Notes: a model not told the origin generated them from the sequence alone. A DNA stretch of 14,782 nt from Mageeibacillus sp. UBA5442 (GCA_002427475.1 DIRG01000055.1:1-14782), one strand, 5' to 3'. Positions 1-7,684 are shown, counted from the stretch's first letter. Program-made: numbers and translations.

Positions 1-99
1 CTCGATGAATGGAATATCCGGGTATGGATCGACGATTTCCTTTTCTACGATACGAGCGTCAATTATTTATTTTCCAAACTGGAATCGCTATTTCAATGA
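1..99 (+). CDS. C-terminal tail of an unknown upstream protein (partial)
   Basis: Frame 1 is open from the window edge to a TGA at 97-99, giving a 32-residue tail rich in Trp, Tyr, Phe and Asp. It ends 27 bases before the start of the next gene, a normal spacing within one transcription unit. The sequence is too short to assign a family. An overlapping open frame starting at base 5 runs through the next gene's ribosome binding site and into its 5' end and is less likely to be real. That this is a genuine gene end is inferred from spacing and composition only. Confidence 0.5.
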   Translation, partial: LDEWNIRVWIDDFLFYDTSVNYLFSKLESLFQ

Positions 100-126
100 A
101 TCCAATGAGTATGAAGGAGAAAAAGC

Positions 127-930
127 ATGGACTTCAATCCGAAAAAAACCCTTTATAGAAAGCTTGGCGCGGTGGTGCTGCTTATTGCCTTAACATTAGC
201 GCTTTTAACAGGCTGTGACAAAAGCTCGCCTGCCGTGTCTGCCGACCCCAATATCGGCATCTGGAAGGCCACAACAGTTGAGATGTTCGGAGACGAATAC
301 GACGCAAATGAAATATTCGACGGCGGCATTGAACTAGAATTTATGGCAGGAGACAAATGTGAGTTTCGTGCGGACGGCAAAAAGGACACCTACAAATGGA
401 TGTCCCAAGGAAATACCCTCACCGTCAGCTCAGACGGTACCGATATTATCAGCGCTACGATAGAAGACGGCGTCATGGTAATCGGTGACTTTATGGAAAC
501 CGGGATGAAAATAGCTCTGAAGAAGGAAGGCGCTACCACAGACAAACCCGACGCCTCTGCGGAGGCGACGCTTGCACACACAGATAGCAGCGAATCCGAC
601 CTTGACGGCTACGCGGGAGATGTCGATAGCGGCACAGCCGAGCAAGGAGCGGACGCGGCTCCGCATTTCACAAGCGCGAATCTTAAGAGCATATATGAAG
701 AGCTTTCGAACGCTTACGACGACTTTTCGCTTAAAGATCTCTCATACGAAGAAGTACGCGACGAGTATTTTGACGGTGTTGACGGAGAACTCGATTACGA
801 GGAAGGTGTTCTCGCCATATACAAATGGTTTGCGACGGACAACGGTGAGGCGTATGTACAGGTGTCATTCCAGGATTATATAGGCGATGGGGATAAAACG
901 GCCGGTGGAGTCGGTTCGTATCTTCCATAA
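127..930 (+). CDS. Predicted lipoprotein with lipocalin-like and BLIP/DUF3862-like domains
   Basis: This 267-residue protein has a basic N-terminus, a hydrophobic stretch (residues 13-27) and a lipobox LTGC with Cys30, so it should be lipid-anchored on the outer face of the membrane. An AAGGAG ribosome site lies about 8 bases before the ATG. Residues about 43-133 start with GIWK and continue as alternating beta-like segments; this resembles the small lipocalin-like domains of clostridial lipoproteins. Residues 134-182 are a low-complexity acidic Ala/Asp/Ser linker. Residues 183-267 contain LSYEEVRDEYFDGVDGELDY, then YKWFA and VQVSFQD. This resembles the DUF3862/BLIP-like repeat of secreted Firmicutes proteins (TYEEV, G-EGEL, W, V-F-DGK pattern). 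Both domain calls are from remembered patterns. Function is unknown; extracellular ligand binding is plausible. Confidence 0.8.
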   Translation: MDFNPKKTLYRKLGAVVLLIALTLALLTGCDKSSPAVSADPNIGIWKATTVEMFGDEYDANEIFDGGIELEFMAGDKCEFRADGKKDTYKWMSQGNTLTVSSDGTDIISATIEDGVMVIGDFMETGMKIALKKEGATTDKPDASAEATLAHTDSSESDLDGYAGDVDSGTAEQGADAAPHFTSANLKSIYEELSNAYDDFSLKDLSYEEVRDEYFDGVDGELDYEEGVLAIYKWFATDNGEAYVQVSFQDYIGDGDKTAGGVGSYLP

Positions 931-959
931 CAATGTCACGTTATTGACCATATTCCAAT

Positions 960-995
960 CTAAGCAATGATGCTTAGCCGCGAACTTGTTTCGCG
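960..995 (+). other. Two adjacent intergenic stem-loops
   Basis: Bases 960-966 (CTAAGCA) pair perfectly with 971-977 (TGCTTAG) across a 4-base loop. One base later, 979-984 (CGCGAA) pair with 990-995 (TTCGCG) across a 5-base loop. No U-run follows, so these are not standard intrinsic terminators. They lie between a lipoprotein gene and a membrane protein gene and could be RNA processing or stability structures, or a weak terminator. Confidence 0.5.
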
Positions 996-1031
996 TTAGG
1001 CCATTAAGAATAATTTATGGAGGGAAGTTAG

Positions 1032-1448
1032 ATGGAAAGAAAAAGTAATGGATTTCTCAAAGTGACGGGTATTCTCATGATTATCGGCGGCGGACTTAGT
1101 ATTATTCTAGGTATTATCGCCATGCTGGGCGTGGCTCTGATCGTCTCTGCATTGGGGACGGAGGAGATGTTGGGCTTGCTGATTTTTGCGACCATCCTCT
1201 CATTACTGGGCGCAATTGTAAGCTTGGTTGCAGGTATTCTGGGCGTCGCCAACGCAGCCAAGCCGGAAAAAGCAAATATCTGCATCGTGTTCGGTATCCT
1301 AGCGGCGATGTTGTCGGTACTGGGGAATGTGCTGACGGCGACCAGCGGCGGCACTTTCAGCGTATTCAACTTGATACTCGGACTGGTACTGCCAGTGCTG
1401 TACCTGATTGGGGCATTCCAGAACAAAGCGAGAGTTGTGGCAGTGTGA
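1032..1448 (+). CDS. Small four-helix membrane protein of unknown function
   Basis: A 138-residue, very hydrophobic protein starting at ATG 1032, with a GGAGGG ribosome site about 8 bases upstream. Four membrane spans are visible at roughly residues 8-40 (probably one long or kinked segment), 46-73, 82-104 and 110-129. Polar breaks separate them at TEE (43-45) and AKPEK (76-80). The N-terminal MERKSN is positively charged. Layout and size resemble small tetraspan proteins of the DUF4064 kind, but no diagnostic motif confirms this. It lies between two lipoprotein genes on the same strand, suggesting a shared envelope role. No catalytic motif is seen. Confidence 0.75.
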   Translation: MERKSNGFLKVTGILMIIGGGLSIILGIIAMLGVALIVSALGTEEMLGLLIFATILSLLGAIVSLVAGILGVANAAKPEKANICIVFGILAAMLSVLGNVLTATSGGTFSVFNLILGLVLPVLYLIGAFQNKARVVAV

Positions 1449-1519
1449 GACTACGAAGTCATTCAAGGGTTCGCTTACCGAATCCCTGAAATGGATAAGA
1501 CGCTTTGGGATGGGCGTCT
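1449..1519 (+). other. Three tandem intergenic stem-loops
   Basis: Immediately after the membrane-protein stop codon there is a short hairpin (GACT 1449-1452 with AGTC 1457-1460). Next comes a longer bulged stem (1462-1474 with 1480-1490, TTCG pairing CGAA around a 5-base loop). Last is a perfect 6-base stem (AGACGC 1498-1503 with GCGTCT 1514-1519). None is followed by a U-tract. The last one ends about 14 bases before the AGGTGAT ribosome site of the next gene and could influence its translation. Confidence 0.45.
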
Positions 1520-1549
1520 GAAAACTTTGGTGAGGTGATTTGTCTATGT

Positions 1550-2425
1550 ATGAGTAATAAAGTACGATTTGTTTTTGCGGTTTTTGCGGCAATGTTATGC
1601 GTGTGCGCACTGGCGGCTTGCAATAGGAAGGAAGAAAACGCTATCCCCCCTTCCACAGGTAATGTAAGTTCTCCGCAAACATCAAGCGGCAGCGAGACTG
1701 CGCCTGAACATACACTGCAAACATCAAGCGGCGGCGAGACTGCACCTGAATATACACAAGCGACTACGGAGCAAACGCCTGTTGGCGAGGATATCAAAGA
1801 AACAGATACGGCAGAAGAAATGCCCAATATCATGGATATGAGTAATAGCCAGTTGGTAGCATACCTGCTGTCTGAAGTTCCGGAGGCGCAAGAAAGGGTC
1901 ACCCAAGGTGGCATGGATGCGCTGGTCACCGAGGAGACCACCGAGTTAGGTGGAGTTTGCCGCGACATATGGCTGGGAACAGACCTCGATGGAAAATTCA
2001 CGCGAGAGATACTCTACACAATCAGTGCATCCGGCCGGATTTATGAATATGATCCATTAGAGGACGCCTGGCAAATCCGAAATAAGGGCGTCCAAACCCA
2101 AGTCGCTTATGTGAAGCTGGACGAAGTGGTATCCGACGAATTTGTACAACTTCTTATTGATGGAGTGCAGTGGGTGGATGATAATTCTAAGCCGAACGGC
2201 TATGCGATTTATAACGAAACGGAGGATTGGACTTCCTATATAGCCACCATATGGACTGATTGTTATATATGGGTCAATGCTCCGGATGTTGGAATGGAGC
2301 TGTATAAAGTCAGCCTAGATAATTTTCTCGGGGAACTCGATGCAAGGGAAGGCATAGTGTTGGCAGACATCACCATCGATAATGAGGGAAGTATCTTGTC
2401 CATTTCCGAGCGGTATACGCCGTAA
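1550..2425 (+). CDS. Predicted lipoprotein with Thr/Ser-rich repeat linker
   Basis: The ATG at 1550 gives a 291-residue protein with a short basic start, a hydrophobic core and lipobox LAAC with Cys24. An in-frame TTG at 1505 would put 15 polar residues ahead of the signal peptide and lacks a ribosome site, whereas GGTGAGGTGAT lies about 10 bases before 1550. Residues about 26-95 are a Ser/Thr/Pro/Glu-rich linker containing a 14-residue tandem repeat. Residues about 96-291 are a folded part with VCRDIWLGT (137-144 region), ILYTISASGRIYEYDPLEDAW and a terminal ISERYTP. I associate such features with uncharacterised clostridial secreted proteins. The stop TAA overlaps the next ATG by one base (TAATG), so the next gene is probably translationally coupled. 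Function is unknown. Confidence 0.78.
   Translation: MSNKVRFVFAVFAAMLCVCALAACNRKEENAIPPSTGNVSSPQTSSGSETAPEHTLQTSSGGETAPEYTQATTEQTPVGEDIKETDTAEEMPNIMDMSNSQLVAYLLSEVPEAQERVTQGGMDALVTEETTELGGVCRDIWLGTDLDGKFTREILYTISASGRIYEYDPLEDAWQIRNKGVQTQVAYVKLDEVVSDEFVQLLIDGVQWVDDNSKPNGYAIYNETEDWTSYIATIWTDCYIWVNAPDVGMELYKVSLDNFLGELDAREGIVLADITIDNEGSILSISERYTP
1676..1759 (+). repeat. Two-copy 42-base tandem repeat inside a lipoprotein linker
   Basis: Bases 1676-1717 and 1718-1759 are near-identical 42-base units, starting CAAACATCAAGCGGC and differing at only a few positions. Each encodes a 14-residue unit read as QTSSGxETAPExTx. The unit is a multiple of three, so copy number can change without a frameshift. 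The repeat lies in the flexible stalk between the lipid anchor and the folded domain. Confidence 0.85.
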
Positions 2426-3426
2426 TGAAAGCAAATATGATAAAGAAAATAATAAGCTTTGCCGGAATTTTTCTGAACGCTGTGCTGCTTGTCTCTTGTG
2501 CGGGGCCGCAAAATCCCCAAAATGGCGGAACCGCTAAAAATATAGCGGATTTCAGCTTCAGTCATTCAGGCTTGTCGAGGGCGGAGATCTATTCCTACAA
2601 AGTAAGCAAAACAAATTCGGAAATTCTCGTTCATATTGAATATGGCGCCGGTTATCTTGTCATAGATGAGACAGGCGGCGCATCCGTGCTGGATGCGCTT
2701 AACGCGATTGTCGTTAAAAATAATATTGCGGAATGGAACGGCTTCGACGAGGCCAGCCATTCACCGCTGGATGGAAGCGGCTTTGACATGTCGCTGACGC
2801 TATCTGACGGAAGTGAAATAACGGCTCGCGGCAACAATCGTTTTCCTCCCGCTTATGATAAGTTTGAAAAAGCTGTAAACGACGTTTTCGCGCCGTTTAT
2901 ACAGAAAGCCGAGGCTGATAGTAGCAAGGAGGAAATGCCCGGAGGCAGAGACGGGTATGCCGACCCGGGTGCGGCGCTCAGCATCATCTCTAAGGATATC
3001 GTCAATTTCGAGTGCAGATTCGACTGCTCGAATTTCTATCTTTCAGATGAGAGCCGGAATTACCCGTATTTTTATTGCGTCTTTAGCTTGGAACGGAAAG
3101 GCGACAGTGCCCTGTGCAAGACTCAAACCGTTTCAAATCTGGATTTCGAAACGCCACTTGCGGCACTGGACAATCTGCAAGCCCTAATCGACGAATATGA
3201 CCTTGTAAAGCATAACGGAATATTTAACCACACCAGCGGCTTGCCGGAGGGATATGGGGTGTTTTTCAGCGTGGAATATGCTTCCGGCGAGAAGTTATCC
3301 TTCAGAGACAATCAACATGTCATGATCGGGGATAAAGCCACGATGGCTTTGCACGATTTCTTCCAGGACTTGGCGCAGGAAGCGGGACATCGTTTCTTCG
3401 CTGATGAAGAAAAGGATATGGACTAA
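2425..3426 (+). CDS. Predicted lipoprotein made of two related domains
   Basis: A 333-residue protein whose ATG overlaps the previous stop by one base; a second in-frame ATG follows at 2437. The signal peptide ends in lipobox LVSC with Cys25. Residues about 41-160 and 191-320 look like diverged copies of one domain. Residues 91-155 begin with ALNAIVVKNNIAEWNG, pass an L-GSGFDMSL-SDG stretch, and end in a DKFEKAVNDVF helix. Residues 247-316 begin with ALDNLQALIDEYDLVKHNG, pass L-EGYGVFFSVEYASGEK, and end in KATMALHDFFQDL. They are joined by an acidic linker (161-180). The fold is not recognised; the helix-strand-strand-helix order suggests a small alpha/beta binding module. It is probably co-expressed with the preceding lipoprotein. 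Confidence 0.78.
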   Translation: MKANMIKKIISFAGIFLNAVLLVSCAGPQNPQNGGTAKNIADFSFSHSGLSRAEIYSYKVSKTNSEILVHIEYGAGYLVIDETGGASVLDALNAIVVKNNIAEWNGFDEASHSPLDGSGFDMSLTLSDGSEITARGNNRFPPAYDKFEKAVNDVFAPFIQKAEADSSKEEMPGGRDGYADPGAALSIISKDIVNFECRFDCSNFYLSDESRNYPYFYCVFSLERKGDSALCKTQTVSNLDFETPLAALDNLQALIDEYDLVKHNGIFNHTSGLPEGYGVFFSVEYASGEKLSFRDNQHVMIGDKATMALHDFFQDLAQEAGHRFFADEEKDMD

Positions 3427-3503
3427 CCTGCGCTGATGCGTGGTCACGTTGAACTATGATAAATGCTTTTGCATGAGGAGATTTTGCCTTTGGAGGAAAA
3501 AAT

Positions 3504-4004
3504 ATGAATGAAACACAGACATTCGAATTTGCATATTTACCGCGCAATGTTGACGAGCTGCAGACTTTGCCGGAGGCGGCGTTATCAACGCCGTATCAAA
3601 CCGCCGCACTGACGGTTGCGGTGTTGTGCCACTATGGCGATAATCCGCAGGAAGCGGTGGAGATGCTGAATTATCTGAAGGGCCCGCAAGCCCTATCGAA
3701 TTATGAACTTCAGTTCCTGCGCGATAGGCTGGTCGGGAAGACCTATAAGCCGTTCTCGTTTCTGGGCGGTGCAACGACACAGAACAACTATACGCCTACG
3801 CAGCCCTATCAAATCACCATCTTCGAAGGGCCTTACAGTTTTCAGGAAGCGGGTTATGCCAAACTGATGATTCTCTCTTCCGGCGCTGACAACCCGCGCG
3901 AAATCAAATTACGTGAGAAGCCAAGCAGCGGACAGTGGTTTTTGTGGGAAAATTACCTGCTGTCGGATATCCGGGAGCCGAAGTCTGCAGACCCATGGGG
4001 ATAA
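3504..4004 (+). CDS. DUF6935-like protein of unknown function
   Basis: A 166-residue soluble protein without a signal peptide, starting at ATG 3504 with GGAGG 8 bases upstream. It contains a run of motifs I associate with the DUF6935 family: ALTVAVLCHYGDNPQEAVEMLNYLKGP (residues about 35-61), LSNYELQFLRDRL, PFSFLGGAT-NNYTP, ILSSGADNPREIKLR, QWFLWE and a C-terminal IREPKSADPWG. Length fits that family as I recall it. The conserved GADNPR and WFLWE segments suggest a small beta-rich binding module, but no activity is known to me. It follows the lipoproteins on the same strand after 77 bases and closes the envelope-gene block. Confidence 0.72.
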   Translation: MNETQTFEFAYLPRNVDELQTLPEAALSTPYQTAALTVAVLCHYGDNPQEAVEMLNYLKGPQALSNYELQFLRDRLVGKTYKPFSFLGGATTQNNYTPTQPYQITIFEGPYSFQEAGYAKLMILSSGADNPREIKLREKPSSGQWFLWENYLLSDIREPKSADPWG

Positions 4005-4076
4005 AAGCAATCCACAACAGCTGATCGGCCTGTGAATAGTAGCTTCCTCTTAATAGTCGAATCGGAATTCGATACG

Positions 4077-4103
4077 TTAGCAGTTAAATCTTTTCGATAT
4101 ACT
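4077..4103 (+). promoter_or_regulatory. Possible promoter of the fusion synthase gene
   Basis: A good -10 box TATACT lies at 4098-4103. The best -35 candidate is TTAGCA at 4077-4082, with a short 15-base spacer, so the -35 is weak. The implied start of transcription, near 4110, would fall at the base of the hairpin just before the gene's ribosome site. The call rests mainly on the -10 box and the gene order. Confidence 0.35.
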
Positions 4104-4109
4104 AAATAG

Positions 4110-4136
4110 GGTTCTTGTTATCTTGGAACCTTTTTT
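4110..4136 (+). terminator. Hairpin plus U-run directly upstream of the fusion gene
   Basis: GGTTC (4110-4114) pairs with GAACC (4126-4130) across an 11-base loop, followed by six T residues (4131-4136). It can end transcripts arriving from the upstream envelope-gene block. Because it ends only 16 bases before the ATG at 4153, any transcript starting further upstream must also pass it to express the fusion gene. The stem is only 5 base pairs, so termination may be partial. Confidence 0.55.
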
Positions 4137-4152
4137 GTTACTGAGGAGGTAA

Positions 4153-7100
4153 ATGTCCGATTGCTCGGACAAGGACGTTATGAAGAACAAGTTCGATATT
4201 ATTAAGAATTTGCCTAAGATGCATTCCTTTTCTGATTGGTATAAGCAAATCTATAGGCCGGACAACGACTTGCCGGCTTTAGATATTCCCGGCCCTAATG
4301 GCTATAGAACCATGCTCTACAACGAGTGCCCGCCGATTATTGAAGAGGTAGAGGCGGTCTTGCGACAAAGTGGTCTAGCCGTAGGCTCTTATGTAGGCAT
4401 AAAGACAGCCACTTCTCCCCAATTCGTTTTCTGGTTCTGGGCCGCTCTCAAAGCTGGTTACAATCTATTGCTGCTCGATCCTAATGCGACAGAGAACCAG
4501 ATCAGGCATCTTTTAACAGAAGCCGATGCACGCGCTATTATCGTCGATAAGGATGTATTGGATCCGAACGAAGTTCCCGCGACGGTTCAGGTTTATTCCA
4601 ATATCGACATGGAAGAGCCTCACTCGATCCGTTTGCTTGTAGAAGCCACGGAAAAGTCCAAACACGCCAATTCTCCCATGGAACGCGCAGGTGTCCTGAG
4701 TTCGGTTGAGGACTATTTCGGAGAATATGTTGTTTTGGGAACCAGTGGCACCACGGGTGCGGCGAAACTTTACGTTCATAGTGGCGCAAGTCTCAGCAAT
4801 CAATTTACTGCCTTAGCGGAAATTGTAAAAGAGACAGATCGCTGGCTACGTCCCTATGAGCAGGAACGTTCGATCGCCATCCTGCCTTTTCATCATATTT
4901 TAGGATTTGTAGTTATCTTTTTGCTCTGTCAGTTTTTTGAACAAGTTATAGTCTTCCCGAAGAGCAAGGTGCCGGAAACCTGGTTGGAAACATGCCGCGA
5001 ACGCAGTGTTACCCAGCTGATCAGCGTGCCCCTTCTGTGGAATCATGTTGCGCGCGGTATCAAAGCCAAAGTCAAGGAAGGCGGAGAGAAGCAGGTCGCC
5101 AGGTTCGAGAAGCTGATTGACTGGAATATCAGGCTGCAAACGCGCGGACTTTCTTTGCCCTTTTTCCTTAATAATATTCTCAAAGATGTCCGCAGCCAGG
5201 TCTTCGGTCCTGAACTGAGACTTTGTTGTACCGGTGGCGGCCGCATCTCAGAAGATACGCTGCGCTATATGAACGGTATCGGCTTTTTCCTTGTTAACGG
5301 CTACGGCCTGACGGAGACGGGAATCATCAGTGTTGAGCGTAGTAAAGATATCCGGAGGCGTATCGACGGCAGTGTCGGTAGCAGCTTTATTGCGGAAGGA
5401 CTGCGTTTGAACGAAGACAGCGAGATAGAACTTCTCACAGGTTATTTGCACGTTGGCGTATTGCGCGAAGGTGAGTTCATTCCTGCTAATTTCTCCAACA
5501 ATAATTGGTTCCGGACCGGCGATGTCGCTGATCTGGATGAGAACGGTCGTGTCTTTATTAGAGGCAGACTCAAAGATGTCATCATCGGTGCCTCCGGTGA
5601 GAATATCAATCCCGACGATATCGAGTACGAGTTGGGGAGCTTCGATTTTTTCAAAAACTACACAATCCTCGGTATTCAGCAAGGTGACGACGAGAAAGTC
5701 ATTATGCTTGGCGAGCCGTCCGACACTTTCGATGAGCATACAGCGCTCACTCATTTGCGTGAGAAATTCGCAAAACTGAATTTTACATCTCGCCCCAGCA
5801 AGATCTTGTTAAGTGAGGAACCCTTGCCCCTCTCCGCCGCCCTAAAGGTACGTCGCAATTACCTGCGGGAGAAAATCATGGATGGAACTTGGCCGCAGCG
5901 GGAGCTGCATCTGAGTGAGAGTGCCCGCGAGAAGGCTGCGACTGAATCTGCCCATATAGAGGCAGAAGAGGAACTTAAGGAGACTAAATTAATGGATAAG
6001 AAAGTAATAGATAGCGCTCTGACCAGCGATAAAGAAGAAACGGTAGAGAAAAAACAGCCGAGGGAAATTTCGGTAGATCGTATCCGCGAGCTGATGGGTG
6101 AAGTGCTTTTGCGCCCGGTAGAGGAAATCAGCGCCCGAGACGATTTCATTCATGATCTGGAAGCGGATAGCCTGCAAGCAGTGTCTCTTTTGGCTGCCTT
6201 GGAGGATGAATACGAAGTCACTATTGACGAAGAAAAATTCAGTAATCGCCTGACAGCTGAAGTTATCGCAGATCTGCTACGCGCACATCTGGGTGACGGG
6301 CAGGCTCAGGAAAATCTAAACGAGGTACAGCAGGACACTCATGAGCCGGCAGCCTTTGTCGCTAGCGACAGCATGCCTAGTAGAAGCGATTCGTCCGCAG
6401 ACCTGCTCACTAGTGAAGAGTCAGGGCGTATGGACAGTTTTGAGAAGACTCGTGAATTCAAGGCCTTTGCCCAAAGGGAGCGGAGCCTGATGCCCATCGT
6501 TGAGGCTTTAGGTAATCCTTATTTTATTGCTCATGACTCTCCCTTGCTAGATGTCTCGCAGAATCAGGGCAGAGAGGTGCTGAATTTCGGCTCTTACAAC
6601 TACTTAGCCATGTCCGGTGATCCGGAAGTGAATCAAGCAGCGACGGAAGCTTTGCTCAAATATGGTACCTCCGCCAGCGGCAGCCGTATCTTGGCCGGCG
6701 AAAAGAGCATTCATAAAGAGCTGGAGCAGGCTATTGCACGCTGGAAACATACTGAGGATGCCTTGGTTTTGGTCAGCGGCCATGCGACTAACGTCTCCTT
6801 TGTCGGCAATTTCTGCAATCAGCACGATCTGATCCTATACGATGTCCTGAGTCACAACTCGATCAGCCAGGGGCTAGAGATTTCCCCGGCCGCCAGCCGC
6901 GCCTTCCCCCATAACGACATGACTGTTTTGGAAGGAATCCTGGAACGCAGACGCGATGATTACGAGAAAGTACTGGTTATCGTTGAAGGTGCGTACAGCA
7001 TGGACGGCGACGTGGCGCCGGTGCCGGAATTGGTCGCATTGAAGAAGAAGTACGGCTTCTTCCTCATGGTAGATGAAGCTCATTCTGCCGGCGTGCTAGG

Positions 7101-7632
7101 TGAACATGGCGGTGGTGTTGATGAGTACTTTAATCTTGAGCCGAATGATATTGATATAAAAATGGGCACCCTCTCCAAGACCTTGGGAACTTGCGGCGGT
7201 TACCTCGCCGGCAGCGCTGCCTTGATCAATTATCTGCGCTACAATCTGCCCGGCTTCGTCTTTTCAGTCGGCCTCAGCCCGGTCTTAGCCGGTGCCGCGC
7301 TTAAAGCGGTAGAGATTATCGAGCGCGACAATAGTCGGGTCAAAGCTCTGCAGAGGAATATCGATGTCTTCATGCGTGAAGCAAAGATCAGAGCTTTCGA
7401 CACTCCTGCTAGCGGTGAAACAGCGATCATTCCGATTGTTATCGGCGATGATGTGAAGGCCTTTAAACTCAGCATGCAGATGTTGGAAAACGGGGTCTTC
7501 GTACCACCCGCAGTTTATCCCGCAGTTCCGCGTGGACAGGCGCGCCTACGTTTCTGCCTGACCTCAGCGCATAAAGAAGAGCAGATAGTAGAAGCCCTGG
7601 ATCTTTTGGAAAAACTGATCATGGCGAAATAA
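4153..7632 (+). CDS. Acyl-AMP ligase / acyl carrier protein / alpha-oxoamine synthase fusion
   Basis: This 1159-residue single protein has three parts. Residues about 30-575 are an ANL-family adenylating enzyme: phosphate loop TSGTTGAAK (197-205), YGLTETG (384-390), TGD (455-457), RGRLKD (470-475) and the C-terminal catalytic Lys565 in SAALKVRR. Residues about 638-715 are an acyl carrier protein with DSL at 672-674, Ser673 being the phosphopantetheine site. Residues about 765-1159 are a full-length fold-type I PLP enzyme of the alpha-oxoamine synthase family: SGSR with LAGE, His901, VDEAHS (Asp974, His977), Schiff-base Lys1009 in TLSKTLGTCGG, and ARLRF near the end. Acidic linkers separate them. 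Predicted role: activate an acid, load the carrier, and condense decarboxylatively with an amino acid to give an alpha-aminoketone. A phosphopantetheinyl transferase must be encoded elsewhere. AGGAGG lies only 3-4 bases from ATG 4153; ATG 4180 is an alternative start. Confidence 0.93.
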   Translation: MSDCSDKDVMKNKFDIIKNLPKMHSFSDWYKQIYRPDNDLPALDIPGPNGYRTMLYNECPPIIEEVEAVLRQSGLAVGSYVGIKTATSPQFVFWFWAALKAGYNLLLLDPNATENQIRHLLTEADARAIIVDKDVLDPNEVPATVQVYSNIDMEEPHSIRLLVEATEKSKHANSPMERAGVLSSVEDYFGEYVVLGTSGTTGAAKLYVHSGASLSNQFTALAEIVKETDRWLRPYEQERSIAILPFHHILGFVVIFLLCQFFEQVIVFPKSKVPETWLETCRERSVTQLISVPLLWNHVARGIKAKVKEGGEKQVARFEKLIDWNIRLQTRGLSLPFFLNNILKDVRSQVFGPELRLCCTGGGRISEDTLRYMNGIGFFLVNGYGLTETGIISVERSKDIRRRIDGSVGSSFIAEGLRLNEDSEIELLTGYLHVGVLREGEFIPANFSNNNWFRTGDVADLDENGRVFIRGRLKDVIIGASGENINPDDIEYELGSFDFFKNYTILGIQQGDDEKVIMLGEPSDTFDEHTALTHLREKFAKLNFTSRPSKILLSEEPLPLSAALKVRRNYLREKIMDGTWPQRELHLSESAREKAATESAHIEAEEELKETKLMDKKVIDSALTSDKEETVEKKQPREISVDRIRELMGEVLLRPVEEISARDDFIHDLEADSLQAVSLLAALEDEYEVTIDEEKFSNRLTAEVIADLLRAHLGDGQAQENLNEVQQDTHEPAAFVASDSMPSRSDSSADLLTSEESGRMDSFEKTREFKAFAQRERSLMPIVEALGNPYFIAHDSPLLDVSQNQGREVLNFGSYNYLAMSGDPEVNQAATEALLKYGTSASGSRILAGEKSIHKELEQAIARWKHTEDALVLVSGHATNVSFVGNFCNQHDLILYDVLSHNSISQGLEISPAASRAFPHNDMTVLEGILERRRDDYEKVLVIVEGAYSMDGDVAPVPELVALKKKYGFFLMVDEAHSAGVLGEHGGGVDEYFNLEPNDIDIKMGTLSKTLGTCGGYLAGSAALINYLRYNLPGFVFSVGLSPVLAGAALKAVEIIERDNSRVKALQRNIDVFMREAKIRAFDTPASGETAIIPIVIGDDVKAFKLSMQMLENGVFVPPAVYPAVPRGQARLRFCLTSAHKEEQIVEALDLLEKLIMAK

Positions 7633-7653
7633 GATTTTCTTACTAAAAAACAA

Positions 7654-7684
7654 GGGGGGATTGCAGGCCGCAATCCCCTTTTTT
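7654..7684. terminator. Strong bidirectional intrinsic terminator
   Basis: GGGGATTGC (7656-7664) pairs perfectly with GCAATCCCC (7670-7678) across a 5-base loop, followed by six T residues (7679-7684) on the plus strand. An A-run at 7645-7650 gives a U-run on the minus-strand transcript. It lies between the convergent fusion synthase and aldehyde dehydrogenase genes and can serve both. Confidence 0.93.

Noticed and set aside
1505..1549. TTG start upstream of the lipoprotein at 1550
   Set aside because: It adds polar residues ahead of the signal peptide and has no ribosome site, while 1550 has one at good spacing.
1459..2001. A 180-codon open frame on the minus strand opposite a lipoprotein gene
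   Set aside because: It lies mostly antisense to the lipoprotein with the clear signal peptide and ribosome site, and its translation is low-complexity Ser/Val/Cys/Pro sequence.
5248..5754. A 168-codon open frame on the minus strand inside the fusion synthase gene
   Set aside because: The plus strand there encodes conserved adenylating-enzyme motifs in order; the antisense product resembles no family.
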